DNA of 22,257 bases from positions 1 through 22,257 of IMG/VR virus record IMGVR_UViG_3300025828_000219, one strand, 5' to 3'. Both the position numbers and the translations under genes were made by a program. Under the pieces are notes generated by a model that ran no database searches, was not told where the DNA came from, and was given only the letters and a program-made list of their open reading frames with translations. Shown here piece after piece: positions 1-5,349 of the stretch; the first letter of the stretch is position 1; each line of letters starts with the position of its first letter. Origin of the DNA: a virus.

Positions 1-13
1 TATAACTACATCT

Positions 14-943
14 ATGAAATATTCTCTGACCATATTCAAAAACCTATTTGATAACAAAACGCACAAACGCATGGACTTTGATACTTGGCAAGGTCTAGAA
101 GACTTGCTGTTTGAGTTATCTAAAAAGAAAGGAAAAAAGGGTGGAAGTGATTCTTCTCCTTTGCTTAGCCCTGCTGTCTTCAAATCCTCTACGACTCGGG
201 CTAACGATAATGTTATGGGTTGGGGCAGTTGGTGTTGTATTGATGTTGATGACTATGATGGTGACGTTAGCACTGTCCTAGAACCACTCAAGCAATACTA
301 CTATGTCTGCTATTCTACAGCATCGTCTCGTAAAGATAAACCAAAGTTTCGTGTAGTCTTTCCTTTGACTGATATGGTGCCAGCTTCTCGGATCAAAGAG
401 TTTTGGCACTCTATCAACAATCTTGCTCTTGGTGTAGTAGATGCACAGACCAAAGATTTGTGTCGTATGTATTATGTTCCGGCTCAATATCCAAATGCTC
501 ATAACTTTATCTTTAAGAATGAAGGTGAGCATATCAATCCATTTGAACTGATGAAGCAGTTCCCTTCTCATGTTGGTGGTCGTAAGAAAAAGTTTATTGA
601 TACTCTGCCTAAGTCTTTACAGGTAGAAGTGATTAACTATCGCAAGAATCAACTTGATAATATGGTAACATGGAAATCATATAGAGATTGTAAGTTCTTC
701 CCACAAGATATGGGCAAAGAGTATATTGCTAATGCTGGTGTAGAGAATGGTGGCAACTTCTTCCGTCTCTATCGCATTATGGTGTCTATTGCTGCTAGTG
801 CTATCAAAGCAGAATATCCTATCACATCTTTTGAGATTGTAGAGTTGTGCAGAGAACTAGACAACGATTGTGGTGCTATCTACAAGTCTAGGAATATGGA
901 AGCAGAAGCAGAACACGCATTATCGTTTGCATTAAAAGGATAA
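14..943 (+). CDS. Primase-polymerase-like replication protein (putative)
   Basis: A 309-aa protein that probably makes primers or otherwise assists phage DNA replication. Residues 70-84 contain a hydrophobic strand followed by DVDDYDGD (Asp77 and Asp79), which fits the metal-binding DxD motif of archaeo-eukaryotic primases. Residues 101-118 (STAS, then KPKFRVVFPL) fit the following strand pair of phage Prim-Pol relatives. In that family the first of these usually reads STHS, so the catalytic His appears to be Ala here; the enzyme may be diverged. No helicase or zinc motif is visible. The gene ends just before a 31-bp repeat that recurs after the other replication operon. Family assignment rests on motif reading only; the phage-replication role is an inference. 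Confidence 0.5.
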   Translation: MKYSLTIFKNLFDNKTHKRMDFDTWQGLEDLLFELSKKKGKKGGSDSSPLLSPAVFKSSTTRANDNVMGWGSWCCIDVDDYDGDVSTVLEPLKQYYYVCYSTASSRKDKPKFRVVFPLTDMVPASRIKEFWHSINNLALGVVDAQTKDLCRMYYVPAQYPNAHNFIFKNEGEHINPFELMKQFPSHVGGRKKKFIDTLPKSLQVEVINYRKNQLDNMVTWKSYRDCKFFPQDMGKEYIANAGVENGGNFFRLYRIMVSIAASAIKAEYPITSFEIVELCRELDNDCGAIYKSRNMEAEAEHALSFALKG

Positions 944-969
944 AATCCGAAACGATAGTTGAAAAAAAA
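939..969. repeat. 31-bp dispersed direct repeat, copy 1
   Basis: This 31-base stretch (begins GATAAAATCCGAAACG, ends in an eight-A tract) is repeated exactly at 12157-12187. It includes the stop codon of the primase-like gene and its A-tract lies 4 bases upstream of the -35 box at 974, where it could act as an UP element. In this copy only, TATCGTTT at 921-928 is complementary to AAACGATA at 950-957. Confidence 0.9.
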
Positions 970-973
970 ACTC

Positions 974-1002
974 TTGACTTTTCTCTGCATAATATCTATA
1001 TT
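974..1002 (+). promoter_or_regulatory. Sigma70-type early promoter
   Basis: TTGACT (974-979), a 17-base spacer and TATATT (997-1002). An A-tract lies directly upstream. The leader that follows (GTAAGAGAGAGAAAGAGAAA) is almost all purine and resembles the leaders after the promoters at 1984, 12201, 13200 and 13555. It drives the small-gene cluster beginning at 1039. Confidence 0.85.
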
Positions 1003-1038
1003 ATAGATGTAAGAGAGAGAAAGAGAAAGGAGCTGAAC

Positions 1039-1224
1039 ATGTATCATGAAATCAAATCCGGTGACACTGTTTACTTCTCCACGCCTCACAGCCAAAAGCT
1101 GAAAGGCAAAGCAGTGATGAAAGGAACCTATGGATGGGTTCTTAACGCTGGTGGTCGCCATGGCACACCCAAGGTTGTCACTAAAAAGAACTATATCAAA
1201 CACATCAGTAAGTATGGGAAATAA
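1039..1224 (+). CDS. Small early protein, unknown function
   Basis: A 61-aa basic protein, first gene after the promoter at 974, with a strong ribosome binding site (AAAGGAG) before the ATG. The sequence (IKSGDTVYFSTPHSQKLKG, then VMKGTYGWVLNAGG) suggests a small beta-rich fold; it ends in a Lys-rich segment containing TPKVVTKKNY. I recognise no family. The position in a short early operon fits host take-over or accessory phage functions, but that is inference. Confidence 0.75.
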   Translation: MYHEIKSGDTVYFSTPHSQKLKGKAVMKGTYGWVLNAGGRHGTPKVVTKKNYIKHISKYGK

Positions 1225-1225
1225 C

Positions 1226-1429
1226 ATGAAAAAAGCAATGTATGCACGTCACAGGCAAGCGATTTCTTGGATTTTTCACTCTGAGCCAGAAGACGTGGTG
1301 AAGGACCAATTTGACCTTGACGACGAGACCTATGAATTTCTCTCCGAGATCGCATCCATGATGCACACAATGGCTGGAGGCTACGAGACAGACTGGTATG
1401 ACTTTGTTTATGAATGGAGTAAAAAATAA
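1226..1429 (+). CDS. Small early protein, unknown function
   Basis: A 67-aa protein starting MKKAMYARHRQA. The ATG at 1226 follows the previous stop by one base. An in-frame ATG at 1214 (MGNN...) is an alternative that would overlap the upstream gene. The basic N-terminus is followed by an acidic helical part (SEPEDVVKDQFDLDDETYEF). The stop overlaps the next start as TAATG, so translation is likely coupled. No family recognised. Confidence 0.65.
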   Translation: MKKAMYARHRQAISWIFHSEPEDVVKDQFDLDDETYEFLSEIASMMHTMAGGYETDWYDFVYEWSKK

Positions 1430-1752
1430 TGACTGAATCTAAATTTTACGAATTCTACCAGAATAACTCCGGTGGTTATTTTGATACCAGTATGCCCCGT
1501 TTCTTATGGGTTGAAGCTTCCTCTGCGGAAGAGTCTTGTGCAATCGCTGAAGAACACGGCGTCTACTTCGATGGCGCTGATAAGGGCATTGATTGTGAAT
1601 GTTGTGGTGATCGCTGGTATCGACCATACGGTTCGGTAACCCGTGAAGAGCTTGATGAATTGATAGAAGTCCGGACTGGTCCTGATGCATTCAAATGGGA
1701 CGAATGGCCGAGCCAAGAGGCTGAGTTTAAGATTGTTGAGAAGGAAGACTAA
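1429..1752 (+). CDS. Conserved phage protein with CxCCGDRW motif
   Basis: A 107-aa acidic protein. It begins with a motif typical of a widespread small phage family (KFYEFYQNNSGG), continues with an Ala/Glu-rich helix (VEASSAEESCAIAEEHGVYF), then GIDCECCGDRWYRPYG around residues 53-68, where three close cysteines could bind a metal. I recall similar proteins in many phages (possibly the DUF7296 family), function unknown. It overlaps the preceding stop by one base (TAATG) and is the third gene of the 974 transcript. Confidence 0.75.
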   Translation: MTESKFYEFYQNNSGGYFDTSMPRFLWVEASSAEESCAIAEEHGVYFDGADKGIDCECCGDRWYRPYGSVTREELDELIEVRTGPDAFKWDEWPSQEAEFKIVEKED

Positions 1753-1756
1753 TAAA

Positions 1757-1975
1757 ATGACTGATGCTTATACACTTGCCCGCCGTATCGTTAATGACAA
1801 CACCTGTGTCATTGAAGGTAACTATGATGAACTTCAGGAAGCATGGGGTATGATTTCTCAGTGGCGCATGTCTGAGGAATGTAAAGAGCGTAATGTAGAC
1901 CGTGCTTACATTCGTCTGTTGAAAGATGCTGAATGGGCAATCAAAACCCGTGTAGAAAATCTGAAAAAAGTTTAA
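1757..1975 (+). CDS. Small early protein, unknown function
   Basis: A 72-aa, mostly helical protein (MTDAYTLARRIVNDNTCVIE...), starting 4 bases after the previous stop. A longer reading from 1685 overlaps the previous gene and is less likely. It ends just before the promoter at 1984, so it is the last gene of this short operon. No family recognised. Confidence 0.65.
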   Translation: MTDAYTLARRIVNDNTCVIEGNYDELQEAWGMISQWRMSEECKERNVDRAYIRLLKDAEWAIKTRVENLKKV

Positions 1976-1983
1976 TTTAGGGG

Positions 1984-2012
1984 TTGACATTTACCTTTCT
2001 TTATACTATATT
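1984..2012 (+). promoter_or_regulatory. Sigma70-type early promoter
   Basis: Consensus TTGACA (1984-1989), 17-base spacer, TATATT (2007-2012). The 17-base string TTTAGGGGTTGACATTT here is identical at the promoter at 13555. The transcript would cover the 94-aa gene, the tiny membrane protein and probably the tmRNA region. Confidence 0.88.
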
Positions 2013-2043
2013 AAGTATGTAAGTTGATGAAAGAGAGAAAACT

Positions 2044-2328
2044 ATGACTATCGCTAAAACCATCCTTCAGCAAATCAAGACCATTGACCCTTGGGCTATG
2101 GGCGCATGGGGTGCTAAAAACCTTGTTGCCAAGAACGATGGTCTTCAGTTCAAGACTAGTGGTATGGTAAAGTGGAAAGGTATTGTTCAAGTCATCTATG
2201 ATGAAGCCCTTGACCTTTACAACCTTGAATTCGGTCGGATTCGTAAGTATGAATACAAAGCAGACAAGAAGATTGAAGGTGTTTACGTTGACCAACTTGT
2301 TGAACTGATTGATGGTCAGGTAGGGTAA
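2044..2328 (+). CDS. Conserved phage protein of unknown function
   Basis: A 94-aa protein. The stretch WGAKNLVAKNDGLQFKTSG followed by a beta-rich part ending FGRIRKYEYKADKK, then VYVDQLVELID, resembles a small family that I recall from many phages with no known function. It follows the promoter at 1984 with a purine-rich leader (GAAAGAGAGAAAACT) before the ATG. The next tiny gene begins 2 bases after its stop. Confidence 0.75.
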   Translation: MTIAKTILQQIKTIDPWAMGAWGAKNLVAKNDGLQFKTSGMVKWKGIVQVIYDEALDLYNLEFGRIRKYEYKADKKIEGVYVDQLVELIDGQVG

Positions 2329-2330
2329 AA

Positions 2331-2411
2331 ATGGGAGTATTAGCAATTTGTGCGCTGCTTATGTTCTGCGCACTTTTTATCTGGCTTATTCTAGGAGAAT
2401 GGTTTAGATAA
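2331..2411 (+). CDS. Tiny single-pass membrane protein (26 aa)
   Basis: A 26-codon frame, MGVLAICALLMFCALFIWLI then LGEWFR, that is almost entirely one hydrophobic helix. It starts 2 bases after the previous stop and ends just before the tmRNA. Position and hydrophobicity support a real gene; its role (membrane or host-modifying small protein) cannot be read from the sequence. A similarly placed 33-aa membrane protein lies at 14276. Confidence 0.5.
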   Translation: MGVLAICALLMFCALFIWLILGEWFR

Positions 2412-2483
2412 ATAAAGATGTTCGTTGATGATAGATGGATTAATATGAACAAGACGGGGTTTCGAATACCCCCTGCTCCACCA

Positions 2484-2535
2484 TTATTTATACAAATCAA
2501 TCCACCCACATACACCGGATAGTATAAATAATTAT
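2484..2535 (+). other. tmRNA intervening segment with 11-bp inverted repeat
   Basis: The 52 bases between the encoded CCA and G1 of the coding piece would be removed during maturation. ATTATTTATAC (2483-2493) and GTATAAATAAT (2522-2532) are perfect complements around a 28-base loop. This stacks beyond the acceptor stem after a 3x3 internal loop, giving a long precursor hairpin that could guide processing. Confidence 0.85.
2523..2530 (+). promoter_or_regulatory. Possible late promoter inside the tmRNA intervening segment
   Basis: Exact TATAAATA. With T4 late-promoter spacing (box at about -13 to -6) the start site would fall at 2536, the first base of the mature coding piece. The same bases also form one arm of the precursor hairpin, so the match may instead reflect RNA structure. 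Confidence 0.4.
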
Positions 2536-2618
2536 GGGGCAGAACTGGGAATCGATTGGCATAAGATGTTCATCAGGAGACAAACCGATTGATACCGTAA
2601 GTATCACTTAAACTAAAT

Positions 2619-2663
2619 GCTAACAACTATGTAGCACCTAAGGCTTACGCTCTCGCAGCATAA
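2619..2663 (+). other. tmRNA tag reading frame (ANNYVAPKAYALAA)
   Basis: Fourteen codons beginning with a GCT resume codon and ending GCA GCA TAA encode ANNYVAPKAYALAA. The Ala-Asn-Asn start and the ALAA end match bacterial proteolysis tags recognised by ClpXP-type proteases; with the charged Ala the full tag would be AANNYVAPKAYALAA. A TGATAC/GTATCA hairpin (2590-2606) upstream is in the position of pseudoknot PK1. Confidence 0.9.
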
Positions 2664-2676
2664 GTTCTGTGGGTCC

Positions 2677-2713
2677 GATGGGAACCTAGAAACAGAATCC
2701 CATCACTCTAACA
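2677..2713 (+). repeat. 37-base direct repeat, copy 1
   Basis: Runs from GATGGGAACC through CCTAGAAACAGAA (2685-2697) to ATCACTCTAACAA. It recurs at 2841-2878 with one extra C and one C-to-T change. GATGGGA can pair with TCCCATC (2677-2683/2698-2704). TTCTGT (2665-2670) can instead pair with ACAGAA (2692-2697) after the tag stop, like tmRNA helix P5. Confidence 0.85.
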
Positions 2714-2876
2714 AAAGCACACTCTAGGGTGACATGTACCAGAATCGTTAGCTAACGTGGTTCTGAGAGGGTTTGAATTCCTGAGTTTGTGACACAAACG
2801 TATAGACTTGCTAGTGGTCTGAGTGTGTTTTTGTTAGAGTGATGGGAACCTAGAAACAGAATCCCCATCACTCTAA
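2699..2876 (+). ncRNA. Structured RNA with competing long helices
   Basis: Arm A (2699-2724) is complementary to arm B (2821-2846) over 26 bases, with one G-U pair. Arm C (2864-2876) repeats the first 13 bases of arm A, so B can pair with C in a 13-bp hairpin (2834-2846/2864-2876). The segment between A and B has its own hairpins: CGTTAGCTAACG (2746-2757) inside CAGAA/TTCTG, and GTTTGT/ACAAAC (2785-2799). No start-to-stop protein frame covers it. It could be a 3' extension of the tmRNA, a processing element, or a conformational switch before the tRNA; I cannot name a known family. Confidence 0.6.
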
Positions 2877-2878
2877 TA
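2841..2878 (+). repeat. 37-base direct repeat, copy 2
   Basis: Near-identical to 2677-2713, including CCTAGAAACAGAA at 2849-2861. A third, isolated copy of that 13-mer is at 3085-3097. This copy ends 2 bases before the tRNA-like gene. Confidence 0.85.
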
Positions 2879-2880
2879 AC

Positions 2881-2954
2881 GGTGAGGTAGTTTAATGGTA
2901 GAACGGCGGAATAATTATCTGTCGGTGGAAGTTCAAATCCTCCCCTCACCACCA
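2881..2954 (+). tRNA. tRNA-like gene, apparent anticodon AAT, isotype uncertain
   Basis: A cloverleaf can be drawn. The acceptor GGTGAGG/CCTCACC has 7 perfect pairs; the D arm GTTT-AATGGTA-GAAC resembles tRNA-Gly D arms; the anticodon stem GCGGA/TCTGT has two G-U pairs; the T loop is TTCAAAT; CCA is encoded (2952-2954). The anticodon loop ATAATTA gives anticodon AAT (2913-2915), formally Ile, but position 37 is T, where functional tRNAs carry a purine. The T stem has an A-C mismatch. It may be a diverged functional tRNA, a decoy, or a decaying gene. Confidence 0.7.
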
Positions 2955-3118
2955 ACACTTTTCAATGCTTTCGGGTATTAGGTATTGAAGAGTTACCGGG
3001 CTACGCCCACGGGCTTGCGTATGCAGGCCGATTCCGGAACAGAAATGTAACTGGTCTTAAATACCCACCGGGCATCTGAGTCGGCCTAGAAACAGAAGGG
3101 TTCACTACCCAGTCTCAG
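2955..3118 (+). ncRNA. GC-rich structured segment, possible novel ncRNA
   Basis: No convincing protein frame. Complementary segments include GGGTATT (2973-2979) with AATACCC (3060-3066), AGGCCGA (3025-3031) with TCGGCCT (3081-3087), GGCTTGC (3012-3018) with GCAGGCC (3023-3029), and CTGAG (3076-3080) with CTCAG (3114-3118). Some are mutually exclusive. It contains the third CCTAGAAACAGAA copy (3085-3097) and is followed by a terminator. GC content is clearly above its surroundings, as expected for a stable RNA. Confidence 0.45.
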
Positions 3119-3123
3119 CTTTT

Positions 3124-3142
3124 AAAAACACTAGATGTTTTT
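3124..3142. terminator. Probable bidirectional terminator
   Basis: AAAAACA-CTAGA-TGTTTTT forms a 7-bp stem with a 5-base loop between convergent transcripts: the tmRNA/tRNA region on plus and the late operon on minus. The A/T-rich arms give a U-rich tail in both directions. Confidence 0.55.
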
Positions 3143-3146
3143 TAGT

Positions 3147-3156
3147 CCCGTTCGGG
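3147..3156. repeat. CCCGTTCGGG hairpin, first copy
   Basis: A four-base-pair hairpin, CCCG-TT-CGGG, that recurs at 3197-3206, where it is part of a terminator. No U-run follows this copy. Confidence 0.5.
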
Positions 3157-3195
3157 TTGATTTGATACTAATTTCGTGGATTTTAGTGATAATCG

Positions 3196-3212
3196 TCCCG
3201 TTCGGGATTTTT
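3196..3212 (+). terminator. Rho-independent terminator for the plus-strand RNA region
   Basis: TCCCG-TT-CGGGA followed by TTTTTC. It lies at the 3' end of the RNA-gene region and abuts the stop codon of the converging minus-strand gene. It would stop plus-strand transcripts from 1984 and later. Confidence 0.7.
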
Positions 3213-3701
3213 CTAATTTGCTAATGGATTATCAAGTGCTTCTTGAATCTTAGCACCTAATCTTTCTTCAAGTTGCTCTATTTCTCTATCCGTATCACGA
3301 TAGAGTTGGTCACGTTTATTGTCAAAACGTTGATCAGCAATATCAATCATTTCTCTGACTTCTTTTTCACTTTCTCGCATATCATCCTCTAGTTGATCTA
3401 CAACATATTCAATACGACTAACATCATCTTTTAAATCATTTTTGATTTGTCTGGCATAGTCAGTTGCCTGTAACACAGCATCTTCTGTGTTTGCCATTTT
3501 CTGTTCAATCACAGAAAGTTGTTCTTGAAATCCGCTGAGATCAGGTGCAACGTATTGTTGGATCATTTCTTTCATGTCGGTATAATCCTTCCAAAGTTCA
3601 AACGCACCATAGAGACCGCCTACAAGGGTTGATAGAGCCATAGCGACAGCCACCATCTTTCCACCTTTGAACTTGATCCCAGCGAATTCTATTTCAGCCA
3701 T
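3213..3701 (-). CDS. Membrane-anchored coiled-coil protein
   Basis: A 162-aa protein, last gene of the minus-strand late operon. Residues 13-36 (GGKMVAVAMALSTLVGGLYG) form one transmembrane segment. From about residue 50 to the end it is a long charged coiled coil (EQLSVIEQKMANTED..., EDDMRESEKEVREM..., REIEQLEERLGAKI). One membrane anchor plus a periplasmic or cytoplasmic coiled coil recalls inner-membrane spanins or tape-associated proteins. With the neighbouring small membrane proteins a lysis or envelope role is possible but unproven. Confidence 0.75.
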   Translation of the reverse strand: MAEIEFAGIKFKGGKMVAVAMALSTLVGGLYGAFELWKDYTDMKEMIQQYVAPDLSGFQEQLSVIEQKMANTEDAVLQATDYARQIKNDLKDDVSRIEYVVDQLEDDMRESEKEVREMIDIADQRFDNKRDQLYRDTDREIEQLEERLGAKIQEALDNPLAN

Positions 3702-3703
3702 TA

Positions 3704-3829
3704 CTATTCCTTGCTAATAGCTTTCTTCTGTTTAGAAAACAGGTTTTGTTTTGCGGTAATAAATCCTGCAACAAAGGCGATAGCCATGCTACCGACTAAA
3801 AGTGCAGAATGCCAAAGAATAAATCCCAT
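3704..3829 (-). CDS. Small membrane protein (41 aa)
   Basis: Starts MGFILWHSALLVGSMAIAFV with one transmembrane helix at residues 3-25, then a basic tail (KQNLFSKQKKAISKE). The ATG overlaps the stop of the upstream EF-hand gene as TAATG, and its stop lies 2 bases before the next start. That tight coupling supports a real gene. Size and topology would suit a holin or holin-like partner, but there is no diagnostic motif. Confidence 0.65.
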   Translation of the reverse strand: MGFILWHSALLVGSMAIAFVAGFITAKQNLFSKQKKAISKE

Positions 3830-4158
3830 TACTTTTTAAATCCTTCTAATCCTTCCTTTGCATAGAATGCAGCAACGATTGCTGCTACTGATACAAAGTA
3901 TGTTGGTGCAATATCTTTGAGTAGACCAGAAGCAGTTTCTAATCCAAGCAAAGAACTTAAAATGATTGCAAGAGGATAGAGCAGCATGCCAAAGAGAGCA
4001 AACCATGCCATACCTCTTTGTGCATCTTGTTTCTTGTCATCATTTTCAATTTGAAGCATACGCTCCGCTTTTGCCATTTCTTCATCAGTCACAACACCAT
4101 CACCATCTTCATCAAATTGATTAAAGACTGAATCTTCTTGTAACTTTTTAGCTGCCAT
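3829..4158 (-). CDS. EF-hand-like membrane protein
   Basis: A 109-aa protein starting MAAKKLQED; this ATG has a GGAGG site just upstream, so the longer in-frame reading from 4233 is rejected. Residues about 14-27 (FDEDGDGVVTDEE) match the Ca2+-binding loop of an EF hand: acidic residues at positions 1, 3 and 5, Gly at 6, Glu at 12. Two hydrophobic segments follow (WFALFGMLLYPLAIILSSLL and YFVSVAAIVAAFYA). It may sense or bind calcium at the membrane. It sits in a row of small membrane proteins in the late operon, so a lysis or envelope role is possible. Confidence 0.75.
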   Translation of the reverse strand: MAAKKLQEDSVFNQFDEDGDGVVTDEEMAKAERMLQIENDDKKQDAQRGMAWFALFGMLLYPLAIILSSLLGLETASGLLKDIAPTYFVSVAAIVAAFYAKEGLEGFKK

Positions 4159-4159
4159 C

Positions 4160-4411
4160 TTATCCTCCACTAAAAGATGATGTGAGTGCAGGTCCGAATG
4201 CTGCTGCTGCCCAGAGAAGTACACCAATAGCACCTACACCGATAATGACCCACTTCATTTTCATATCATCTACAGACATTTTAATACCAATAAGTTCATT
4301 ACTTAATACTCTGAGAGAAATTTCCATTTTACCTTCAGGCATATCAATTGGAGTTTCTGTCTTTGGTGCTACATTCTTTGGCACTTGATCTGTTTTCTGT
4401 TCTTCAATCAT
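4160..4411 (-). CDS. Small tail-anchored membrane protein
   Basis: An 83-aa protein. The N-terminal half is soluble and Pro/Glu-rich, followed by a helix (EISLRVLSNELIGIKMSVDD) and a C-terminal membrane segment (MKWVIIGVGAIGVLLWAAAA, then FGPALTSSFSGG). Its start overlaps the nuclease stop (TAATG) and its stop lies 1 base before the EF-hand gene start. No family recognised. Confidence 0.7.
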   Translation of the reverse strand: MIEEQKTDQVPKNVAPKTETPIDMPEGKMEISLRVLSNELIGIKMSVDDMKMKWVIIGVGAIGVLLWAAAAFGPALTSSFSGG

Positions 4412-4869
4412 TACTTTAATCCTTCATCTAAAATATCTTCTAAAACTACAACACCTTTTGCTACTAATCTTTCTCTGTTTGCAAGATGTTGCTCATGAAT
4501 ATCATCCTTACTTTGACCATGATACGGTACTGCATGGCCTTCTTCAATCATAACTTCAGTCAGTAGTTTTCCCTCAGACTCAATAAAGAAATCACCAAGA
4601 ATTCTACCAAACTTACCTTTCATATCTTCACCGTCTTTAGCAGCAAATGTTTTTAGAACAACATTCTTTTCTAACATTTGTTTTACTCTATTTTTTGCTG
4701 CAAGACCGAATAACTTTTCAACTTTGTCAGAGGTTCTAGATTCTGGTGTATCAATGCCCATAATACGGACTCTTTCGTCTCTCATCCAGATACCAAATCC
4801 AAGGTCAATGTCAACATCAACTGTGTCTCCATCTACAACCTTAACCAAATTCGCTCTATATTCGTACAC
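4411..4869 (-). CDS. Thermonuclease-family (SNase-like) nuclease
   Basis: A 152-aa protein with the staphylococcal nuclease fold signature: VDGDTVDVDIDLGFG (residues 12-26), then VRIMGIDTPES (34-44) carrying the equivalents of the catalytic Arg and Glu (Arg35, Glu43), and GKFGRILGD with the second Arg (Arg89). It should cut DNA or RNA in a Ca2+-dependent way. No signal peptide is visible, unlike its upstream neighbours. The start is GTG, with AGGAGA upstream. Such nucleases are common in marine T4-like phages; being in a late operon it could act in host nucleic-acid breakdown or be a virion component. Confidence 0.85.
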   Translation of the reverse strand: MYEYRANLVKVVDGDTVDVDIDLGFGIWMRDERVRIMGIDTPESRTSDKVEKLFGLAAKNRVKQMLEKNVVLKTFAAKDGEDMKGKFGRILGDFFIESEGKLLTEVMIEEGHAVPYHGQSKDDIHEQHLANRERLVAKGVVVLEDILDEGLK

Positions 4870-4881
4870 TGTTAGTTTCTC

Positions 4882-5310
4882 CTATTGGAATTGTAATGCC
4901 CGAAGTTGTTGTATCTCTTGTTCAAGGCGCATCACTTCCAACTGTTTCTTACGCAGTTCGAGTAAATAAAGTTCATTACAGTCAATTCTTGACTTTGGTT
5001 TTTGACCTAAAGGAATGATAATTCTAGCAAAGACACCAACGTCTCCGACCCGTGAATCAACATAACCAGAAAGAGGATCAGTATATCCTCTGCCAATAAT
5101 GCCAGTAACACCAAACTCTAAATTCGTGGCACTACCAATTGCATTAGAACAGTCTAGGTCACCAGCCTTAAATCTATCTGATTGATAACTACCCGGAGCA
5201 GTAGGCAAAGATAGATTAAGAGAACTGGACTGTCCAAATGCAACAGTTGATAAAAGTAATAACATTATGAGTGCTAAAAGGAATAATTTTGATATATTAT
5301 AGTTAATCAT
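4882..5310 (-). CDS. Secreted protein with C-terminal coiled coil
   Basis: A 142-aa protein with a signal peptide (MINYNISKLFLLALIMLLLL, cleavage near AFGQ). The middle is beta-rich (NLEFGVTGIIGRGYTDPLSG, then VGVFARIIIPLG) and could be a short beta-hairpin or barrel-like part. Two cysteines (DCSNA, IDCNE) may form a disulfide. The C-terminus (ELYLLELRKKQLEVMRLEQE) is a coiled coil. A 31-bp tandem duplication covers its first codons and ribosome binding site. Function unknown; the operon suggests an envelope-surface assembly. Confidence 0.75.
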   Translation of the reverse strand: MINYNISKLFLLALIMLLLLSTVAFGQSSSLNLSLPTAPGSYQSDRFKAGDLDCSNAIGSATNLEFGVTGIIGRGYTDPLSGYVDSRVGDVGVFARIIIPLGQKPKSRIDCNELYLLELRKKQLEVMRLEQEIQQLRALQFQ

Positions 5311-5349
5311 ATTACACCTTTGATATATTATAGTTAATCATATTACACC
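5288..5349. repeat. Perfect 31-bp tandem duplication over a start codon
   Basis: Two identical 31-base units (5288-5318 and 5319-5349). On the minus strand each carries AAAGGTGTAATATG plus the first codons of the 142-aa secreted protein. The upstream copy therefore makes a nine-codon frame (MINYNISKV) ending in TAA at the real ribosome binding site. Confidence 0.95.

Larger units (their letters stand above)
2418..2704 (+). ncRNA. ssrA: Circularly permuted (two-piece) tmRNA, phage-encoded
   Basis: tmRNA rescues stalled ribosomes by acting first as tRNA-Ala and then as an mRNA for a degradation tag. Here the parts are in permuted order. The acceptor piece comes first: T stem GGGGT (2456-2460), loop TTCGAAT, ACCCC (2468-2472), 3' acceptor strand CTGCTCC (2473-2479), A and encoded CCA (2481-2483). 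The coding piece follows: 5' acceptor strand GGGGCAG (2536-2542), D-loop-like GGGAATCGATTGGC, then the tag frame. The acceptor strands pair over 7 bp and include the G3-U70 pair needed by alanyl-tRNA synthetase. GTTCAT (2568-2573) pairs with ATGAAC (2445-2450) as helix P2. Outer ends are approximate. Permuted ssrA genes are known from Alphaproteobacteria and some other lineages; phage copies are uncommon. Confidence 0.93.

Noticed and set aside
880-1227. A 115-aa minus-strand frame across the promoter at 974
   Set aside because: It crosses a promoter and two plus-strand genes, with low-complexity hydrophobic content.
2665-2704. A classical pseudoknot from TTCTGT/ACAGAA and GATGGGA/TCCCATC
   Set aside because: The 6-base loop cannot span both stems if fully formed; alternative helices are more likely.
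2677-3097. CRISPR array from the repeated units
   Set aside because: Only two or three unevenly spaced repeats, and they form RNA structures with flanking sequence; no cas genes.
3097-3110. GGGTTCACTACCC as the T arm of a second tRNA
   Set aside because: The loop is 5 bases, not 7, and no acceptor or D arm fits.
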